A stretch of DNA of 64,000 nt, taken from Lachnospiraceae bacterium UBA7196 (GTDB lineage Bacteria > Bacillota > Clostridia > Lachnospirales > Lachnospiraceae). The DNA lies in contig DKUU01000012.1 of assembly GCA_002490835.1 (NCBI GenBank), forward strand, positions 492-64,491. The letters run 5' to 3'. Of the stretch, positions 16,558 through 26,150 are shown one piece after another. The notes under the pieces were generated by a model. The model made no database searches and was not told the DNA's origin. It saw only the letters and a program-made list of their open reading frames with translations. Position numbers and translations under genes: made by a program. Numbering within the stretch: position 1 is the first letter of the stretch; every line of letters begins with the position of its first letter.

Positions 16558-18486
16558 ATGGCAAAAACGGAAACAAACACATACGACGCTTCCAGTATTC
16601 ACGTTTTGGAAGGTCTGGAAGCGGTACGGGTACGCCCCGGTATGTACATCGGCAGCGTCTCCACCAAAGGCTTGAACCACCTGATCTACGAGATTATGGA
16701 CAATGCGGTGGACGAGCATCTGGCGGGCTTTTGCAGTACCATAAGAGTAACGCTTGAAGCGGACGGTTCCGCTACCGTTTCGGATAACGGGCGCGGCATT
16801 CCCGTGGGGATGCACGAGAAGGGCATCAGCGCGGAGAGACTGGTTTTCACGACCCTTCATGCGGGCGGAAAATTTGACAATGAAGCTTACAAGACCAGCG
16901 GCGGACTCCACGGTGTGGGTTCCTCGGTGGTCAATGCCCTGTCCACTTATCTGCACGTGACCGTAAAGACCGGCGGGCAAATTTATGAGGATCACTATGA
17001 GCGCGGCATCCCCACTCTGGAATTAAAGGACGGGCTGCTTCCCGTCGTGGGAAAGACCAGAGAATCCGGCACCACTATAAACTTCCTGCCGGACGATACT
17101 ATTTTTGATAAGACGCGCTTCAAGGAGGATGAGGTGAAAAGCCGCCTTCATGAGACCGCTTACTTAAATCCGGAGCTTACCATCATCTATGAGGATAAGA
17201 GAGGGCCTGAGGTCGAGCATATCGAGTACCATGAGCCGGAGGGCATCGTGGGCTTTATCAAGGATATCAACAAGAGCCGCGAGGCCGTCTGCGACGTGAT
17301 CTATTTCAAAGGCGAAGCGGAAGGGATCACCGTAGAGGGCGCCTTCCAGTACGTGAATGAGTTTCACGAGAATGTGCTCGGTTTTTGTAACAATATCTAT
17401 AACGCTGAGGGCGGCACGCACCTGACCGGTTTTAAGACCATGTTCACAAACGTCATTAATACCTACGCCAGAGGCCTTAATATCTTAAAGGAAAAGGACG
17501 TGAACTTCACTGGCGCGGATGTGCGAAACGGCATGACGGCGGTCATTTCCATCAAGCATCCCGATCCCCGCTTCGAGGGACAGACGAAGACGAAGCTGGA
17601 TAATCAGGACGCCGCGAAAGTGGTCAGCAAGGTGACGGGCGATGAGATTGTGCGTTTCTTTGACCGCAATCTGGAAACCCTAAAGAACATCATCGGTTGT
17701 GCAGAGAAAGCCGCCAAGATTAGAAAGACGGAGGAGAAGGCAAAGACCAATCTGCTGACCAAGCAGAAATTCTCCTTTGATACCAACGGCAAACTCGCCA
17801 ATTGCGAATCGAAGGACGCCTCCAAATGCGAAATCTTCATCGTGGAGGGTGATTCCGCGGGCGGCAGCGCCAAGACTGCCAGAAACCGCATGTATCAGGC
17901 CATTCTGCCGATTCGCGGTAAGATCCTTAATGTGGAGAAGGCCAGTATCGATAAGGTTTTGGCAAACGCCGAGATCAAGACGATGATCAACGCCTTTGGC
18001 TGCGGCTTTTCGGAAGGCTACGGCAATGACTTCGATATTTCCAAGCTACGCTATGACAAAATCATTATCATGGCCGATGCGGACGTGGACGGCGAACATA
18101 TTTCCACGCTGTTACTGACTCTGTTTTATCGATTTATGCCGGAATTGATTTACGAGGGTCATGTTTATATCGCTATGCCGCCCCTCTATAAGGCTATGCC
18201 GTCGAAGGGGGCGGAGGAGTACCTCTACGACGATAAGGCGCTGGAAAAGTATCGGAAAAAGCATAAAGGCCCGTTTACCCTGCAAAGATATAAGGGGCTT
18301 GGCGAAATGGATGCCGAACAGCTCTGGGAGACCACGCTTGACCCGGAGACCAGATATTTAAAGCAGGTGGAGATCGAGGATGCCCGCATGGCCAGCGAGG
18401 TCACGGAAATGCTGATGGGCACGGAGGTGGCGCCCAGAAAGACCTTTATCTACAAGAACGCGCAGGAAGCGGAGCTGGATATCTAA
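16558..18486 (+). CDS. parE: Type II topoisomerase subunit B (topoisomerase IV ParE, or GyrB paralogue)
   Basis: 642 residues. ATPase domain with EIMDNAVDEHL, DNGRGIPVG and the ATP lid GLHGVGSSVVNAL; transducer domain; TOPRIM domain with IVEGDSAGGSAKTARNR, ILPIRGKILNVEKA and the metal-binding MADADVDGEHI. It uses ATP to pass one DNA duplex through another together with the A subunit encoded 26 bases downstream. GyrB and ParE are hard to tell apart by eye. The call of ParE rests on the partner subunit, whose GyrA box is degenerate, and on the absence of oriC genes nearby. Confidence 0.85.
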   Translation: MAKTETNTYDASSIHVLEGLEAVRVRPGMYIGSVSTKGLNHLIYEIMDNAVDEHLAGFCSTIRVTLEADGSATVSDNGRGIPVGMHEKGISAERLVFTTLHAGGKFDNEAYKTSGGLHGVGSSVVNALSTYLHVTVKTGGQIYEDHYERGIPTLELKDGLLPVVGKTRESGTTINFLPDDTIFDKTRFKEDEVKSRLHETAYLNPELTIIYEDKRGPEVEHIEYHEPEGIVGFIKDINKSREAVCDVIYFKGEAEGITVEGAFQYVNEFHENVLGFCNNIYNAEGGTHLTGFKTMFTNVINTYARGLNILKEKDVNFTGADVRNGMTAVISIKHPDPRFEGQTKTKLDNQDAAKVVSKVTGDEIVRFFDRNLETLKNIIGCAEKAAKIRKTEEKAKTNLLTKQKFSFDTNGKLANCESKDASKCEIFIVEGDSAGGSAKTARNRMYQAILPIRGKILNVEKASIDKVLANAEIKTMINAFGCGFSEGYGNDFDISKLRYDKIIIMADADVDGEHISTLLLTLFYRFMPELIYEGHVYIAMPPLYKAMPSKGAEEYLYDDKALEKYRKKHKGPFTLQRYKGLGEMDAEQLWETTLDPETRYLKQVEIEDARMASEVTEMLMGTEVAPRKTFIYKNAQEAELDI

Positions 18487-18512
18487 TCAGAGTATAAGAG
18501 AGAGAATAAATT

Positions 18513-20750
18513 ATGGAAGACAGAATCATAAAAACGGAATACTCCGAGGTCATGCAGAAATCCTTTATTGATTATGCCATGAGCGTCATTATTGCCAGAG
18601 CCCTGCCCGATGTCAGGGACGGTTTAAAACCGGTGCAGCGGCGGACGCTCTACGACATGCACGAACTGGGCATCCGCTATGACAGGCCCTACCGCAAATC
18701 AGCCCGTATCGTCGGCGATACCATGGGTAAATACCATCCCCACGGCGACAGCTCTATCTACGAAGCGCTGGTGGTCATGTCTCAGGATTTTAAGAAAGGT
18801 CTGCCCCTGATCGACGGCCATGGCAACTTTGGCAACATCGAAGGCGACGGCGCGGCGGCCATGCGTTATACGGAGGCGCGCCTTGAGCAGATCACACAGG
18901 AAGCTTTTTTGGCCGATCTCGACAAGGACGTGGTGGACTTCATCCCGAACTTTGACGAGACGGAGAAGGAGCCCAGCGTCCTGCCTGTAAAGATCCCGAA
19001 TCTTTTGGTAAACGGTTCGGAGGGCATCGCCGTCGGTATGGCGACCAACATCCCGCCTCACAATCTGGCGGAGGTGATCGATGCCACCAAAGCCTATATG
19101 CTCGATGAAAATATTACCACCAGAGAATTGATGCGCTACGTGAAGGGGCCCGATTTCCCCACAGGCGGCATTGTCATCAATCAGGATGAGCTCTTGGAGA
19201 TCTACGAGACCGGCATGGGCAAGATCAAGCTGCGGGGCAAGGTCGAAGTGGAAAAGGCCAAAGGCGGCAAGACCAATCTGGTGATCACCGAGATCCCTTA
19301 CACCATGATCGGTGCGAACATCGGCAAATTCTTAATGGACGTGGCGGCGCTCGCGGAGACGAAAAAAACGCAGGATATCGTGGATATCACGAACCAATCC
19401 TCAAAAGAAGGCATCCGCATCGTCATCGAGCTGCGCAAAGACGCCGATATCGAAAACTTTAAGAATCTCCTTTACAAAAAGACCCGTCTGGAAGATACCT
19501 TCGGTGTCAATATGCTGGCTATTGCGGACGGCCGTCCGGAGACCATGGGCTTAAAGGAGATTATCCGCGAGAGCGTCAATTTCCAGTACGAGGTAGCGGC
19601 CAGAAAATATAAGAACCTGCTGGAAAAGGAGCTGGAGCGCAAGGAGATTCAGGAGGGGCTGATCAAGGCCTGCAACGTGATCGACCTGATCATCGAAATC
19701 TTACGCGGTTCCAAGGATCGCGCCATGGCGAAAGCCTGTCTGGTAGAAGGAAAGACGGACGGTATCAAATTCAAATCCAGAGAATCCAAGGTGATGGCGG
19801 CGCAATTGCAGTTTACCGAGAAACAGGCGAACGCGATCTTAGAGATGCGTCTCTACAAACTAATCGGTCTGGAAATAGAAGCCTTGATCGAGGAACACGA
19901 GGAGACGCTTGCCAATATCTACCGCTATGAGGATATTCTGGCCCGCCGCGATTCCATGGCGCAGGTCATCATTAACGAATTGGAGGAAATCAAGGAGAAA
20001 TATAAGCGTAAAAGGCGTACCCAGATCACCAATGCGGAAGAGGCAGTGTATGTGGAAAAACAAGTGGAGGAGATGGACATCGTCTTTTTGATGGATCGCT
20101 TTGGCTATGCGAAAACGATCGACACGGCTACCTACGAGCGCAATAAGGAGGCGGCGGACGCTGAGAACCGTTTCGCCTTTGTCTGCAAAAATACCGGAAA
20201 GGTCTGTCTGTTTACCAATACAGGCCAGCTCCATACCGTAAAGGCCATGGATCTGCCGTTTGGCAAATTCCGCGATAAGGGTGTGCCGATCGATAATGTG
20301 AGCAACTACGATTCCTCGAAGGAGACGATCGTCTACGCGGCCAGTCAGAGCGACTTAAACCTCTACCGCGTGATCTTTGCCACCAAACAGGCGATGCTTA
20401 AGGTGGTGGACGGCGGCGAGTTTGACGTAGCCAAGCGTACCGTGGCGGCGACAAAGCTGGCGGACGGCGACGAGGTAGTGAGCGTCGTGGCCTTCAAGGA
20501 GCAGCGAAATATCATTTTACAGTCCAAGGGCGGCTATTTTCTGCGCTTCCCCGTGGAGGAGATTCCGGAGAAGAAAAAAGGCGCTATTGGTGTGCGGGGC
20601 ATGAAACTTTCCGCATCCGACGAAATCGAGGCCGTCTACTATTCGCAGAATGCGGTGGAACAGACCGTTGCGTACGGAGAGAGGACGCTTGAATTGAATA
20701 AGATCAAGCTGGGACACCGTGACAGCAAGGGCGTGAAGGTGAGGGGATAA
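18513..20750 (+). CDS. parC: Type II topoisomerase subunit A (topoisomerase IV ParC, or GyrA paralogue)
   Basis: 745 residues. The breakage-reunion domain has VRDGLKPVQRRTLYDM, KYHPHGDSSIYEALVVM (the quinolone-binding region) and the catalytic Tyr119 in AAMRYTEARL. A coiled-coil gate follows (about 390-470), then a C-terminal beta-propeller. The propeller position where gyrase has QRRGGKG reads EKKKGAIGVRG, a degenerate GyrA box; that box is needed for wrapping and negative supercoiling, so decatenating topoisomerase IV is more likely. RsmD follows 2 bases after the stop, in the same transcript. Confidence 0.85.
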   Translation: MEDRIIKTEYSEVMQKSFIDYAMSVIIARALPDVRDGLKPVQRRTLYDMHELGIRYDRPYRKSARIVGDTMGKYHPHGDSSIYEALVVMSQDFKKGLPLIDGHGNFGNIEGDGAAAMRYTEARLEQITQEAFLADLDKDVVDFIPNFDETEKEPSVLPVKIPNLLVNGSEGIAVGMATNIPPHNLAEVIDATKAYMLDENITTRELMRYVKGPDFPTGGIVINQDELLEIYETGMGKIKLRGKVEVEKAKGGKTNLVITEIPYTMIGANIGKFLMDVAALAETKKTQDIVDITNQSSKEGIRIVIELRKDADIENFKNLLYKKTRLEDTFGVNMLAIADGRPETMGLKEIIRESVNFQYEVAARKYKNLLEKELERKEIQEGLIKACNVIDLIIEILRGSKDRAMAKACLVEGKTDGIKFKSRESKVMAAQLQFTEKQANAILEMRLYKLIGLEIEALIEEHEETLANIYRYEDILARRDSMAQVIINELEEIKEKYKRKRRTQITNAEEAVYVEKQVEEMDIVFLMDRFGYAKTIDTATYERNKEAADAENRFAFVCKNTGKVCLFTNTGQLHTVKAMDLPFGKFRDKGVPIDNVSNYDSSKETIVYAASQSDLNLYRVIFATKQAMLKVVDGGEFDVAKRTVAATKLADGDEVVSVVAFKEQRNIILQSKGGYFLRFPVEEIPEKKKGAIGVRGMKLSASDEIEAVYYSQNAVEQTVAYGERTLELNKIKLGHRDSKGVKVRG

Positions 20751-20752
20751 AC

Positions 20753-21301
20753 ATGAGAGTAATAGCGGGAACGGCGAGAAGCCTGCGCTTAAAAACCCCG
20801 GAAGGGACGGATACCAGACCGACCACGGACCGGATCAAGGAGACCCTCTTTAATATGCTGCAGCCCTATCTGCCTGACGCGGTGTTTGCGGATCTGTTCG
20901 CGGGAAGCGGCGCTATCGGCATTGAGGCCCTAAGCCGCGGTGCAAAGAGCGCCTATTTTGCGGAAAATGACAAGAAGGCATTATCCTGTATTCGAGAAAA
21001 CCTGCAATTCACGCATTTGGCGGATCGGGCAACCGTCCTGCAGACGGATGCGGTGAGCGCTCTCTACAGCATTCACGAAAAAGAGATTGATATTATTTTC
21101 ATGGATCCGCCTTATGGCTGCGGTCATGAGGAGAGGGTGTTAGAGGCGGTTTCCGAACTTTCCTGCGTGACGAAAGATACTTTGATCGTAATCGAAACTT
21201 CCTTAAAAACCGACTTGTCCTATTTGGATAAATGGGGGTTTTATTTGGAAAAGGAGAAGGTTTACAAGACAAATCGGCATATATTTTGTCGAAAAAATTG
21301 A
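20753..21301 (+). CDS. rsmD: 16S rRNA (guanine966-N2)-methyltransferase
   Basis: 182 residues. The SAM-binding motif is LFAGSGAIGIEALSRGA (about residues 48-64), and the catalytic amino-methyltransferase motif DPPY is at residues 118-121. The N-terminal MRVIAGTARSLRLKTPEG and RPTTDRIKETLFNML are typical of RsmD, which methylates G966 of 16S rRNA. The start is 2 bases after the topoisomerase A gene. In Bacillus the homologue (ylbH) also precedes coaD and ylbJ, which matches the order seen here. Confidence 0.93.
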   Translation: MRVIAGTARSLRLKTPEGTDTRPTTDRIKETLFNMLQPYLPDAVFADLFAGSGAIGIEALSRGAKSAYFAENDKKALSCIRENLQFTHLADRATVLQTDAVSALYSIHEKEIDIIFMDPPYGCGHEERVLEAVSELSCVTKDTLIVIETSLKTDLSYLDKWGFYLEKEKVYKTNRHIFCRKN

Positions 21302-21347
21302 TTTTTCGCAGTTTTTTCTAAAAATTTCCCAAAAAAATAAAGACATT

Positions 21348-21376
21348 TCGACAAAAGTGTTTTATTATGGTATCAT
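21348..21376 (+). promoter_or_regulatory. Promoter upstream of coaD
   Basis: TCGACA (21348-21353), 17-base spacer, TATCAT (21371-21376) with TGG extension. A second TGG-TATCAT occurs about 20 bases later, and could be an alternative -10. Confidence 0.55.
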
Positions 21377-21431
21377 GAGTTTCAGTCGTGTGGTATCATT
21401 TTCCCGATATTAAAAAAGGCGAGGGCTTTCC

Positions 21432-21920
21432 ATGAAGGCAGCAATCTATCCGGGCAGTTTTGATCCGGTGACCTACGGACATCTGGATATTATCAGACGT
21501 GCCTCTGATATTTTTGACGAACTGACCGTGAGCGTCCTGAATAATAAAACAAAGACTCCATTGTTTTCTGTGGAAGAACGTGTTAAAATGTTAGAGGAAG
21601 CGACCAAAGATCTGCCCAATGTGACGATCGATTCCTTCAGCGGCTTGTTGATCGACTATGCCGCAAGGAAAGATATCCACGTGGCAATCAGAGGCCTGCG
21701 GGCGATCACGGACTTTGAATATGAATTACAGATCGCACAGACGAACCGTAAGTTTTCCTCGGGAAAGCTGGATACGGTGTTTTTGACGACCAGTCTCGAA
21801 TACGCATACCTAAGTTCCTCTACCGTAAAAGAAATCGCCAGCTTTAACGGCGATATCTCAGAGTGCGTGCCTGATTTTGTGGCGAAGAGAATTTATGAAA
21901 AATTTGGATATCAGAGATAG
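21432..21920 (+). CDS. coaD: Phosphopantetheine adenylyltransferase
   Basis: 162 residues, the standard length. It transfers AMP from ATP to 4'-phosphopantetheine in coenzyme A synthesis. The nucleotidyltransferase motif is PGSFDPVTYGHLDII (T/HxGH), the substrate region is RGLRAITDFEYELQIA, and the C-terminal signature LSSSTVKEIA is present. It starts after its own promoter and is followed 8 bases later by a coiled-coil protein gene, so both are probably co-transcribed. Confidence 0.96.
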   Translation: MKAAIYPGSFDPVTYGHLDIIRRASDIFDELTVSVLNNKTKTPLFSVEERVKMLEEATKDLPNVTIDSFSGLLIDYAARKDIHVAIRGLRAITDFEYELQIAQTNRKFSSGKLDTVFLTTSLEYAYLSSSTVKEIASFNGDISECVPDFVAKRIYEKFGYQR

Positions 21921-21928
21921 GAGCAAGC

Positions 21929-22540
21929 ATGAGCAGCAGAATTGAACAATTGATCGACGAGATTGAGGATTACATCGATGGCTGTAAGTTTCAGCCCCTC
22001 TCCAAGACCAACATCATCGTGAATAAGGAAGAAATCGACGAGCTTTTGCGGGAACTTCGCATGAAGACACCGGACGAGATCAAGCGTTACCAGAAGATCA
22101 TCTCCAACAAGGAAGCGATCTTAAACGACGCCCGTTCGAAGGCGGAAGCGCTCATCAAAGACGCGACGGTGCAGACTACAGAGCTGATCAATGAACACGA
22201 GATTATGCAGCAGGCTTATGCGCAGGCAAACGAGGTCGTGCGGATGGCGACCACGCAGGCGCAGGATATTCTGAACAAAGCGACCATGGAAGCAAACGGT
22301 GTCAGGACCTCGGCCATGCAGTATCTTGACGATATGCTTTCCAATCTGGAGAGTATTATGACGGCCACTCTTACCGCGTCCACAGAGCATTATGAGAATT
22401 TCTATAATACGATCAGCGGCTACTTTGAAGTCGTAAAGGCGAACCGCGCGGAGCTTCGTCCCGTAGAGGTGGAAAAGATGCTTAAGGAAGCCGAGGGCGA
22501 AGGGGAAGCCGGATCAGGACCGGAGTTAAACCTGATGTAG
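21929..22540 (+). CDS. Coiled-coil protein of unknown function, V-ATPase subunit H/E-like
   Basis: 203 residues, almost all helical, with long heptad-like stretches at about 60-150 (ILNDARSKAEALIKDATVQ and following). There is no membrane span or signal peptide. Proteins of this type are often labelled ATPase or V-type ATPase subunit H on coiled-coil similarity alone, or compared with DivIVA; no such function is shown here. It sits directly after coaD, and before the amidase gene. A role as a cytoskeletal or membrane-tethering scaffold is possible but unproven. Confidence 0.8.
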   Translation: MSSRIEQLIDEIEDYIDGCKFQPLSKTNIIVNKEEIDELLRELRMKTPDEIKRYQKIISNKEAILNDARSKAEALIKDATVQTTELINEHEIMQQAYAQANEVVRMATTQAQDILNKATMEANGVRTSAMQYLDDMLSNLESIMTATLTASTEHYENFYNTISGYFEVVKANRAELRPVEVEKMLKEAEGEGEAGSGPELNLM

Positions 22541-22576
22541 CTACATAGCAAGACCATGATATGACCAGAGCAAATG

Positions 22577-22606
22577 AGCCGGTTTCCAGAGAAGCCGGCT
22601 TATTCT
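22577..22606 (+). terminator. Hairpin between the coiled-coil gene and the amidase gene
   Basis: AGCCGG pairs with CCGGCT around an 11-12 base loop, followed by TATTCTTAT. The T-run is weak. It lies just before the RBS of the amidase gene, so it may terminate or attenuate. Confidence 0.45.
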
Positions 22607-22623
22607 TATCATCAGGGAGTAGT

Positions 22624-24090
22624 ATGATCATGCGATTGTCCATCTTTAAAATCTGCCGCAGCCAATTGAAAACAGGAATTGGAATACTCATCGTACTGTT
22701 AGGCGCTTTTTCATACGCACCTGATGTATCGGCCGTGGAAGTCGGTTATGACGATCCGGAAGGGACCCCTGCGGCTGCCGCTTCTGTGCAGGAGGGCGAA
22801 GCGCTGCAGAAAGCGCAGGAAGATATTGTCATCGTCATTGATCCCGGTCACGGCGGCGATCAGGAGGGCGGCATGTACGATGCCTTCGTGGAGAAGGATA
22901 TGACCCTCATCACCGCGAAGGCCATGAAGGAGGAACTGGAAAAGTACGAAGGCGTACAAGTTTATCTTACCAGAGAAGACGACCGCAAACTGTCGCTGGA
23001 AGACCGCGTGGCTTACGCAAAAGAGAAAAACGCGGATATGCTGTTTTGTCTCCACTACAACCTTTCCAAAGACCACAACACCCTTTTTGGAGCAGAATGC
23101 TGGGTGTCAGCGTTTGGCGAGTATTACAGCGAAGGGTACAGCTTTGCCGATATTGAGATTAAGGCGCTGGAGAAACTGGGACTTTTTTCCAGAGGGATCA
23201 AGACCAGACTCAACAACGACGGCATCGACTACTACGGCATCATACGCCACGCGAGGGAGCAGGAGCTTACCTGCGTGCTGATCGAACACTGCCATATGGA
23301 TCATGAAAATGACAGACCTTTCTGCGAGGGAAGGGAGCAGTGGGAGGCCTTTGGCAGGCTGGACGCCGACTGTGCGGCCAAATATTTTCGCCTGCGCTCC
23401 GAAGCGCTGGGGACGGATTATCGGGATCATCTGAACTTAGACGTGCCGATTCCCCAAGGCGTTATGCGGCCCGATACCACGGAGCCGGATGTCTGCATGA
23501 TCGATGTTACGGATCAGGAGATGGAGACGGGAATGATCACCGTCTCACTTTCCGCCGCTGACTATGACAGCGGCATGCTCTACTATGACTACAGCTATGA
23601 CGGCGGGGAGTCTTTTTCATCGAGATACGCCTGGACAGATAAGGCGGCTGATACCATCACGTTTACCATGCAGGCGCCGCCGCACATCATCCCGCAGATC
23701 ATGGTGCGGGGGTACAATGGCTACGACCTGTATACCGCAAGCAATATGGTCACCCTGCCTTCTATGGATTACAAGACGGAGGAAGAGATCGCCGCAGAAC
23801 TGGCTGAGAAAGAAGCGCTTGCCGCCGCCGCACGGGCAAAAGAAGCAGAAAAAGTACAGAAACCAGCCGCGGACCAGAAAAATTATGTGGAGATCCGCAG
23901 GAAGCCGAAAAAAGAAGAGGATATCACGCCGACAGTGGGCGATTTCCTAAAGATCTGTCTGGTATGCGCCCTGCTGGTCGTCGGCGCGGCCCTTTCCGCG
24001 ATCCTGATGTTAAAATACGGCGGCAAACGAAAGAAATCCGGAAGACGCAGGAGGCGAAAGCGCAGAAACAGGCGCAGCAGACGGCAGTAG
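22624..24090 (+). CDS. Membrane-anchored N-acetylmuramoyl-L-alanine amidase
   Basis: 488 residues from ATG 22624 (AGGGAG RBS), which starts just before a signal peptide or anchor (LKTGIGILIVLLGAFSYA). An amidase_3 catalytic domain follows: IDPGHGGDQEGG, the metal-binding Glu in EKDMTLITAKAM, the His of FCLHYNLSKDH and the catalytic-glutamate region LIEHCHMDHEND. It should cut the amide bond between muramic acid and the peptide stem. After about residue 280 comes a beta-rich domain, then a Lys/Ala-rich linker, a C-terminal membrane span (ICLVCALLVVGAALSAIL) and a 23-residue tail that is nearly all Lys, Arg and Gly. The CHMDHEND region differs from the usual F.SN pattern. Confidence 0.85.
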   Translation: MIMRLSIFKICRSQLKTGIGILIVLLGAFSYAPDVSAVEVGYDDPEGTPAAAASVQEGEALQKAQEDIVIVIDPGHGGDQEGGMYDAFVEKDMTLITAKAMKEELEKYEGVQVYLTREDDRKLSLEDRVAYAKEKNADMLFCLHYNLSKDHNTLFGAECWVSAFGEYYSEGYSFADIEIKALEKLGLFSRGIKTRLNNDGIDYYGIIRHAREQELTCVLIEHCHMDHENDRPFCEGREQWEAFGRLDADCAAKYFRLRSEALGTDYRDHLNLDVPIPQGVMRPDTTEPDVCMIDVTDQEMETGMITVSLSAADYDSGMLYYDYSYDGGESFSSRYAWTDKAADTITFTMQAPPHIIPQIMVRGYNGYDLYTASNMVTLPSMDYKTEEEIAAELAEKEALAAAARAKEAEKVQKPAADQKNYVEIRRKPKKEEDITPTVGDFLKICLVCALLVVGAALSAILMLKYGGKRKKSGRRRRRKRRNRRSRRQ

Positions 24091-24106
24091 AGAAATCATG
24101 CCCTGA

Positions 24107-25105
24107 TCAAAAAGGCTGCCACAGCGCATAGCACAGTAACGTGAGAGCGGTCTGTATCAGTTTATGGAAAAGATAGGGGCGGATGGAAAGGTCCGTGTGA
24201 CAGATCATGCTGTAGGTCTGACCAATACAGGAAAAACCGCCGAAGGGCAGTAAGATCAATACGATATAAGGAAATGATTGACCGCACCGGTCGATTCCAC
24301 TGGTGATCTCTAAGATCGTGTTATAGAGACCGAGGATCATGGGGGACAGATGAGAAAACGGCACGAAGAGAATATTGAGCAGATTAAAAAACACCATGTA
24401 ACCGCCCAGTTTCGCAATGCCAAGCAACCCTGAAAGAATGGCTTCATCAGCGGCGGCGAGAAGAGAAGGCTGTGCTGGTTTTGCAGCCAAGCCAGAAGTC
24501 TGCGGTGTTCCGGTTGGCTGGCCACAATTGACCAAACCAGTCATTTTGGTCTGCCGCATCCATCTGAAATACGGAAGCACACGCATCAGCATGAAGCCAT
24601 AGAGCAATGGAAGCCCGTACATGATGAGAAAGGGTCCGACTGCCCTTTCGATGCCAAGCATGGGCAGGGCAAAGCTGAAAAAGTAGATGGGACCGATATT
24701 ATTACAGAAAGCAAGCAGACGTTCCGCTTCCCAGTGGGAAAGCTTACCCGAACCGTAGAGTTCGCCCACGATGCGAGCGCCCATGGGAAAGCCGCATAAA
24801 AAGCCCATGATCAGGGTGTAGGAACCGTTTGGTGAAGTACGAAAAAGGAAGCGAAGGAACGGGTGAATGAGGCGTACGACACCTTCTGTCAGATTCATGC
24901 GGATCAGGATGCCGGAGAGGATCATAAAGGGCAGGAGCGTAGGGATCATTTTCTGAAACCAGAGGTTCAGGCCGGTGGAAGCGTATTGCAGAGAGAGCGC
25001 GGGAAAGCGCAGCAGCAGTGCGGTCAGATAGATGCCGAGGGCCATATACAGAAGGCGGAAGATATTCTGCCAGAGCCTTTGCGGCCGGTGGTGGGGAATG
25101 GTCAT
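24107..25105 (-). CDS. ylbJ: YlbJ-like sporulation integral membrane protein (nucleoside-recognition/Gate domain)
   Basis: 332 residues from the ATG at 25105, which has CGGAGA at good spacing; a longer start at 25168 lacks this. It has eight or so membrane spans, and two Gate-like halves (MIPTLLPFMILSGILIRM and LLPFGGFSCIGQTYSMI), as in YlbJ/SpoVV-type transporters. In Bacillus YlbJ (SpoVV) moves dipicolinic acid across the outer spore membrane. The local order rsmD, coaD, ylbJ agrees with Bacillus ylbH-ylbI-ylbJ, although here the gene is inverted and separated by two genes. The closely related nucleoside-recognition family is the alternative. Confidence 0.8.
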   Translation of the reverse strand: MTIPHHRPQRLWQNIFRLLYMALGIYLTALLLRFPALSLQYASTGLNLWFQKMIPTLLPFMILSGILIRMNLTEGVVRLIHPFLRFLFRTSPNGSYTLIMGFLCGFPMGARIVGELYGSGKLSHWEAERLLAFCNNIGPIYFFSFALPMLGIERAVGPFLIMYGLPLLYGFMLMRVLPYFRWMRQTKMTGLVNCGQPTGTPQTSGLAAKPAQPSLLAAADEAILSGLLGIAKLGGYMVFFNLLNILFVPFSHLSPMILGLYNTILEITSGIDRCGQSFPYIVLILLPFGGFSCIGQTYSMICHTDLSIRPYLFHKLIQTALTLLCYALWQPF

Positions 25106-25296
25106 AGGAAAGTCTCCGTTTTTGTACATGTATATTCCGAAAAGGCGCGGCGGCATGACTAAAAACATTCAATAAGTAAAGAAAGCATGACAAAAAACAA
25201 AAGAAACACAGGAAAAGTTGGAAAAGCGCAGTGAAACGCAGCGAAAATATAGAACATGCGCGGAGAGATACGTAAGAACAGAGAAAGGAACAGCGG

Positions 25297-25950
25297 ATGA
25301 TAGAAGCGGTGATTTTTGATCTGGACGGCTCCATGGTAGATTCCATGTGGATCTGGAGAGCCATTGATATCGAATATCTTGGAAGATTTGGAATTGAACT
25401 GCCGGAAAATCTGCAGGCCTGCATCGAAGGCATGAGTTTTTCCGAGACGGCGGCCTATTTCAAAGAGCGTTTTTCCCTGCCGGACGATCTGGAAACGATC
25501 AAGGCGGACTGGAATCGCATGGCGTGGGATAAGTACGCCCATGAGGTGCCGGTCAAGGAAGGGGTGCGGGAGCTTCTTGCCTACTGCATGGAGCACGGTA
25601 TCAAAGCGGGAATCGCTACCAGCAATTCCAGACAGTTGGTAGAAAACGTGGTGCAGGCCAATCAGATGGAAGATTGTTTTGGTTGTATCATGACAGCCTG
25701 CGAAGTGGAAAAGGGAAAGCCTGCGCCGGACATCTATCTGGCGGTGGCAAAAGAACTGGCCGTTGCACCCGAAAACTGCCTTGTGTTCGAGGATATCATA
25801 CCGGGCATTCAGGCGGGAAAGGCGGCCGGGATGCAGGTCTGCGCTGTCTATGACGAATATTCGGAGCATCAGGATGAAAAAAAGCGGGAACTTGCGGATT
25901 ATTATACTTATGGGTTTCGGGAACTGATTGAAGATGGAGTCCTCGCATGA
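25297..25950 (+). CDS. HAD-superfamily phosphatase
   Basis: 217 residues. Motif I is IFDLDGSMVDS, with nucleophile Asp8 and acid/base Asp10; motif II is ATSNS, motif III KGKPAPDIYL and motif IV VFEDIIPGIQAGKAAG. The helical cap lies between residues 15 and 85, as in beta-phosphoglucomutase-like phosphatases. It should hydrolyse a small phosphorylated metabolite or isomerise a sugar phosphate; the substrate cannot be told. RBS GAAAGGAACAG. The stop overlaps the start of a small membrane protein gene (ATGA), so the two are coupled. Confidence 0.92.
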   Translation: MIEAVIFDLDGSMVDSMWIWRAIDIEYLGRFGIELPENLQACIEGMSFSETAAYFKERFSLPDDLETIKADWNRMAWDKYAHEVPVKEGVRELLAYCMEHGIKAGIATSNSRQLVENVVQANQMEDCFGCIMTACEVEKGKPAPDIYLAVAKELAVAPENCLVFEDIIPGIQAGKAAGMQVCAVYDEYSEHQDEKKRELADYYTYGFRELIEDGVLA

Positions 25951-26108
25951 AAAAAGTCTTTTTGTTGATATATGCCGGTTTGCTCACGGTGGTCACAGTT
26001 TTGTTCCTGATATTTGGGGAAAGAAAGGATCCGCGATTTTATTTGACGATACTTGTCTTTGCCATTGTGGGGAAAATCATTTCCAGATGGATAGACAGCA
26101 GAAAGTAA
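25947..26108 (+). CDS. Small two-span membrane protein
   Basis: 53 residues with the start overlapping the stop of the phosphatase gene by 4 bases (ATGA). The protein is MKKV, then a hydrophobic span (FLLIYAGLLTVVTVLFLIF), a short charged turn (GERKDPR) and a second span (FYLTILVFAIVGKII) ending in a basic tail. It has the look of a real small hairpin membrane protein. No family is recognised. It sits between the phosphatase and ygiQ, 42 bases from the latter. Confidence 0.7.
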   Translation: MKKVFLLIYAGLLTVVTVLFLIFGERKDPRFYLTILVFAIVGKIISRWIDSRK

Positions 26109-26150
26109 GCCGCAGTATCAGAATGGATGACATTCCGTATGGAGGAGAAA

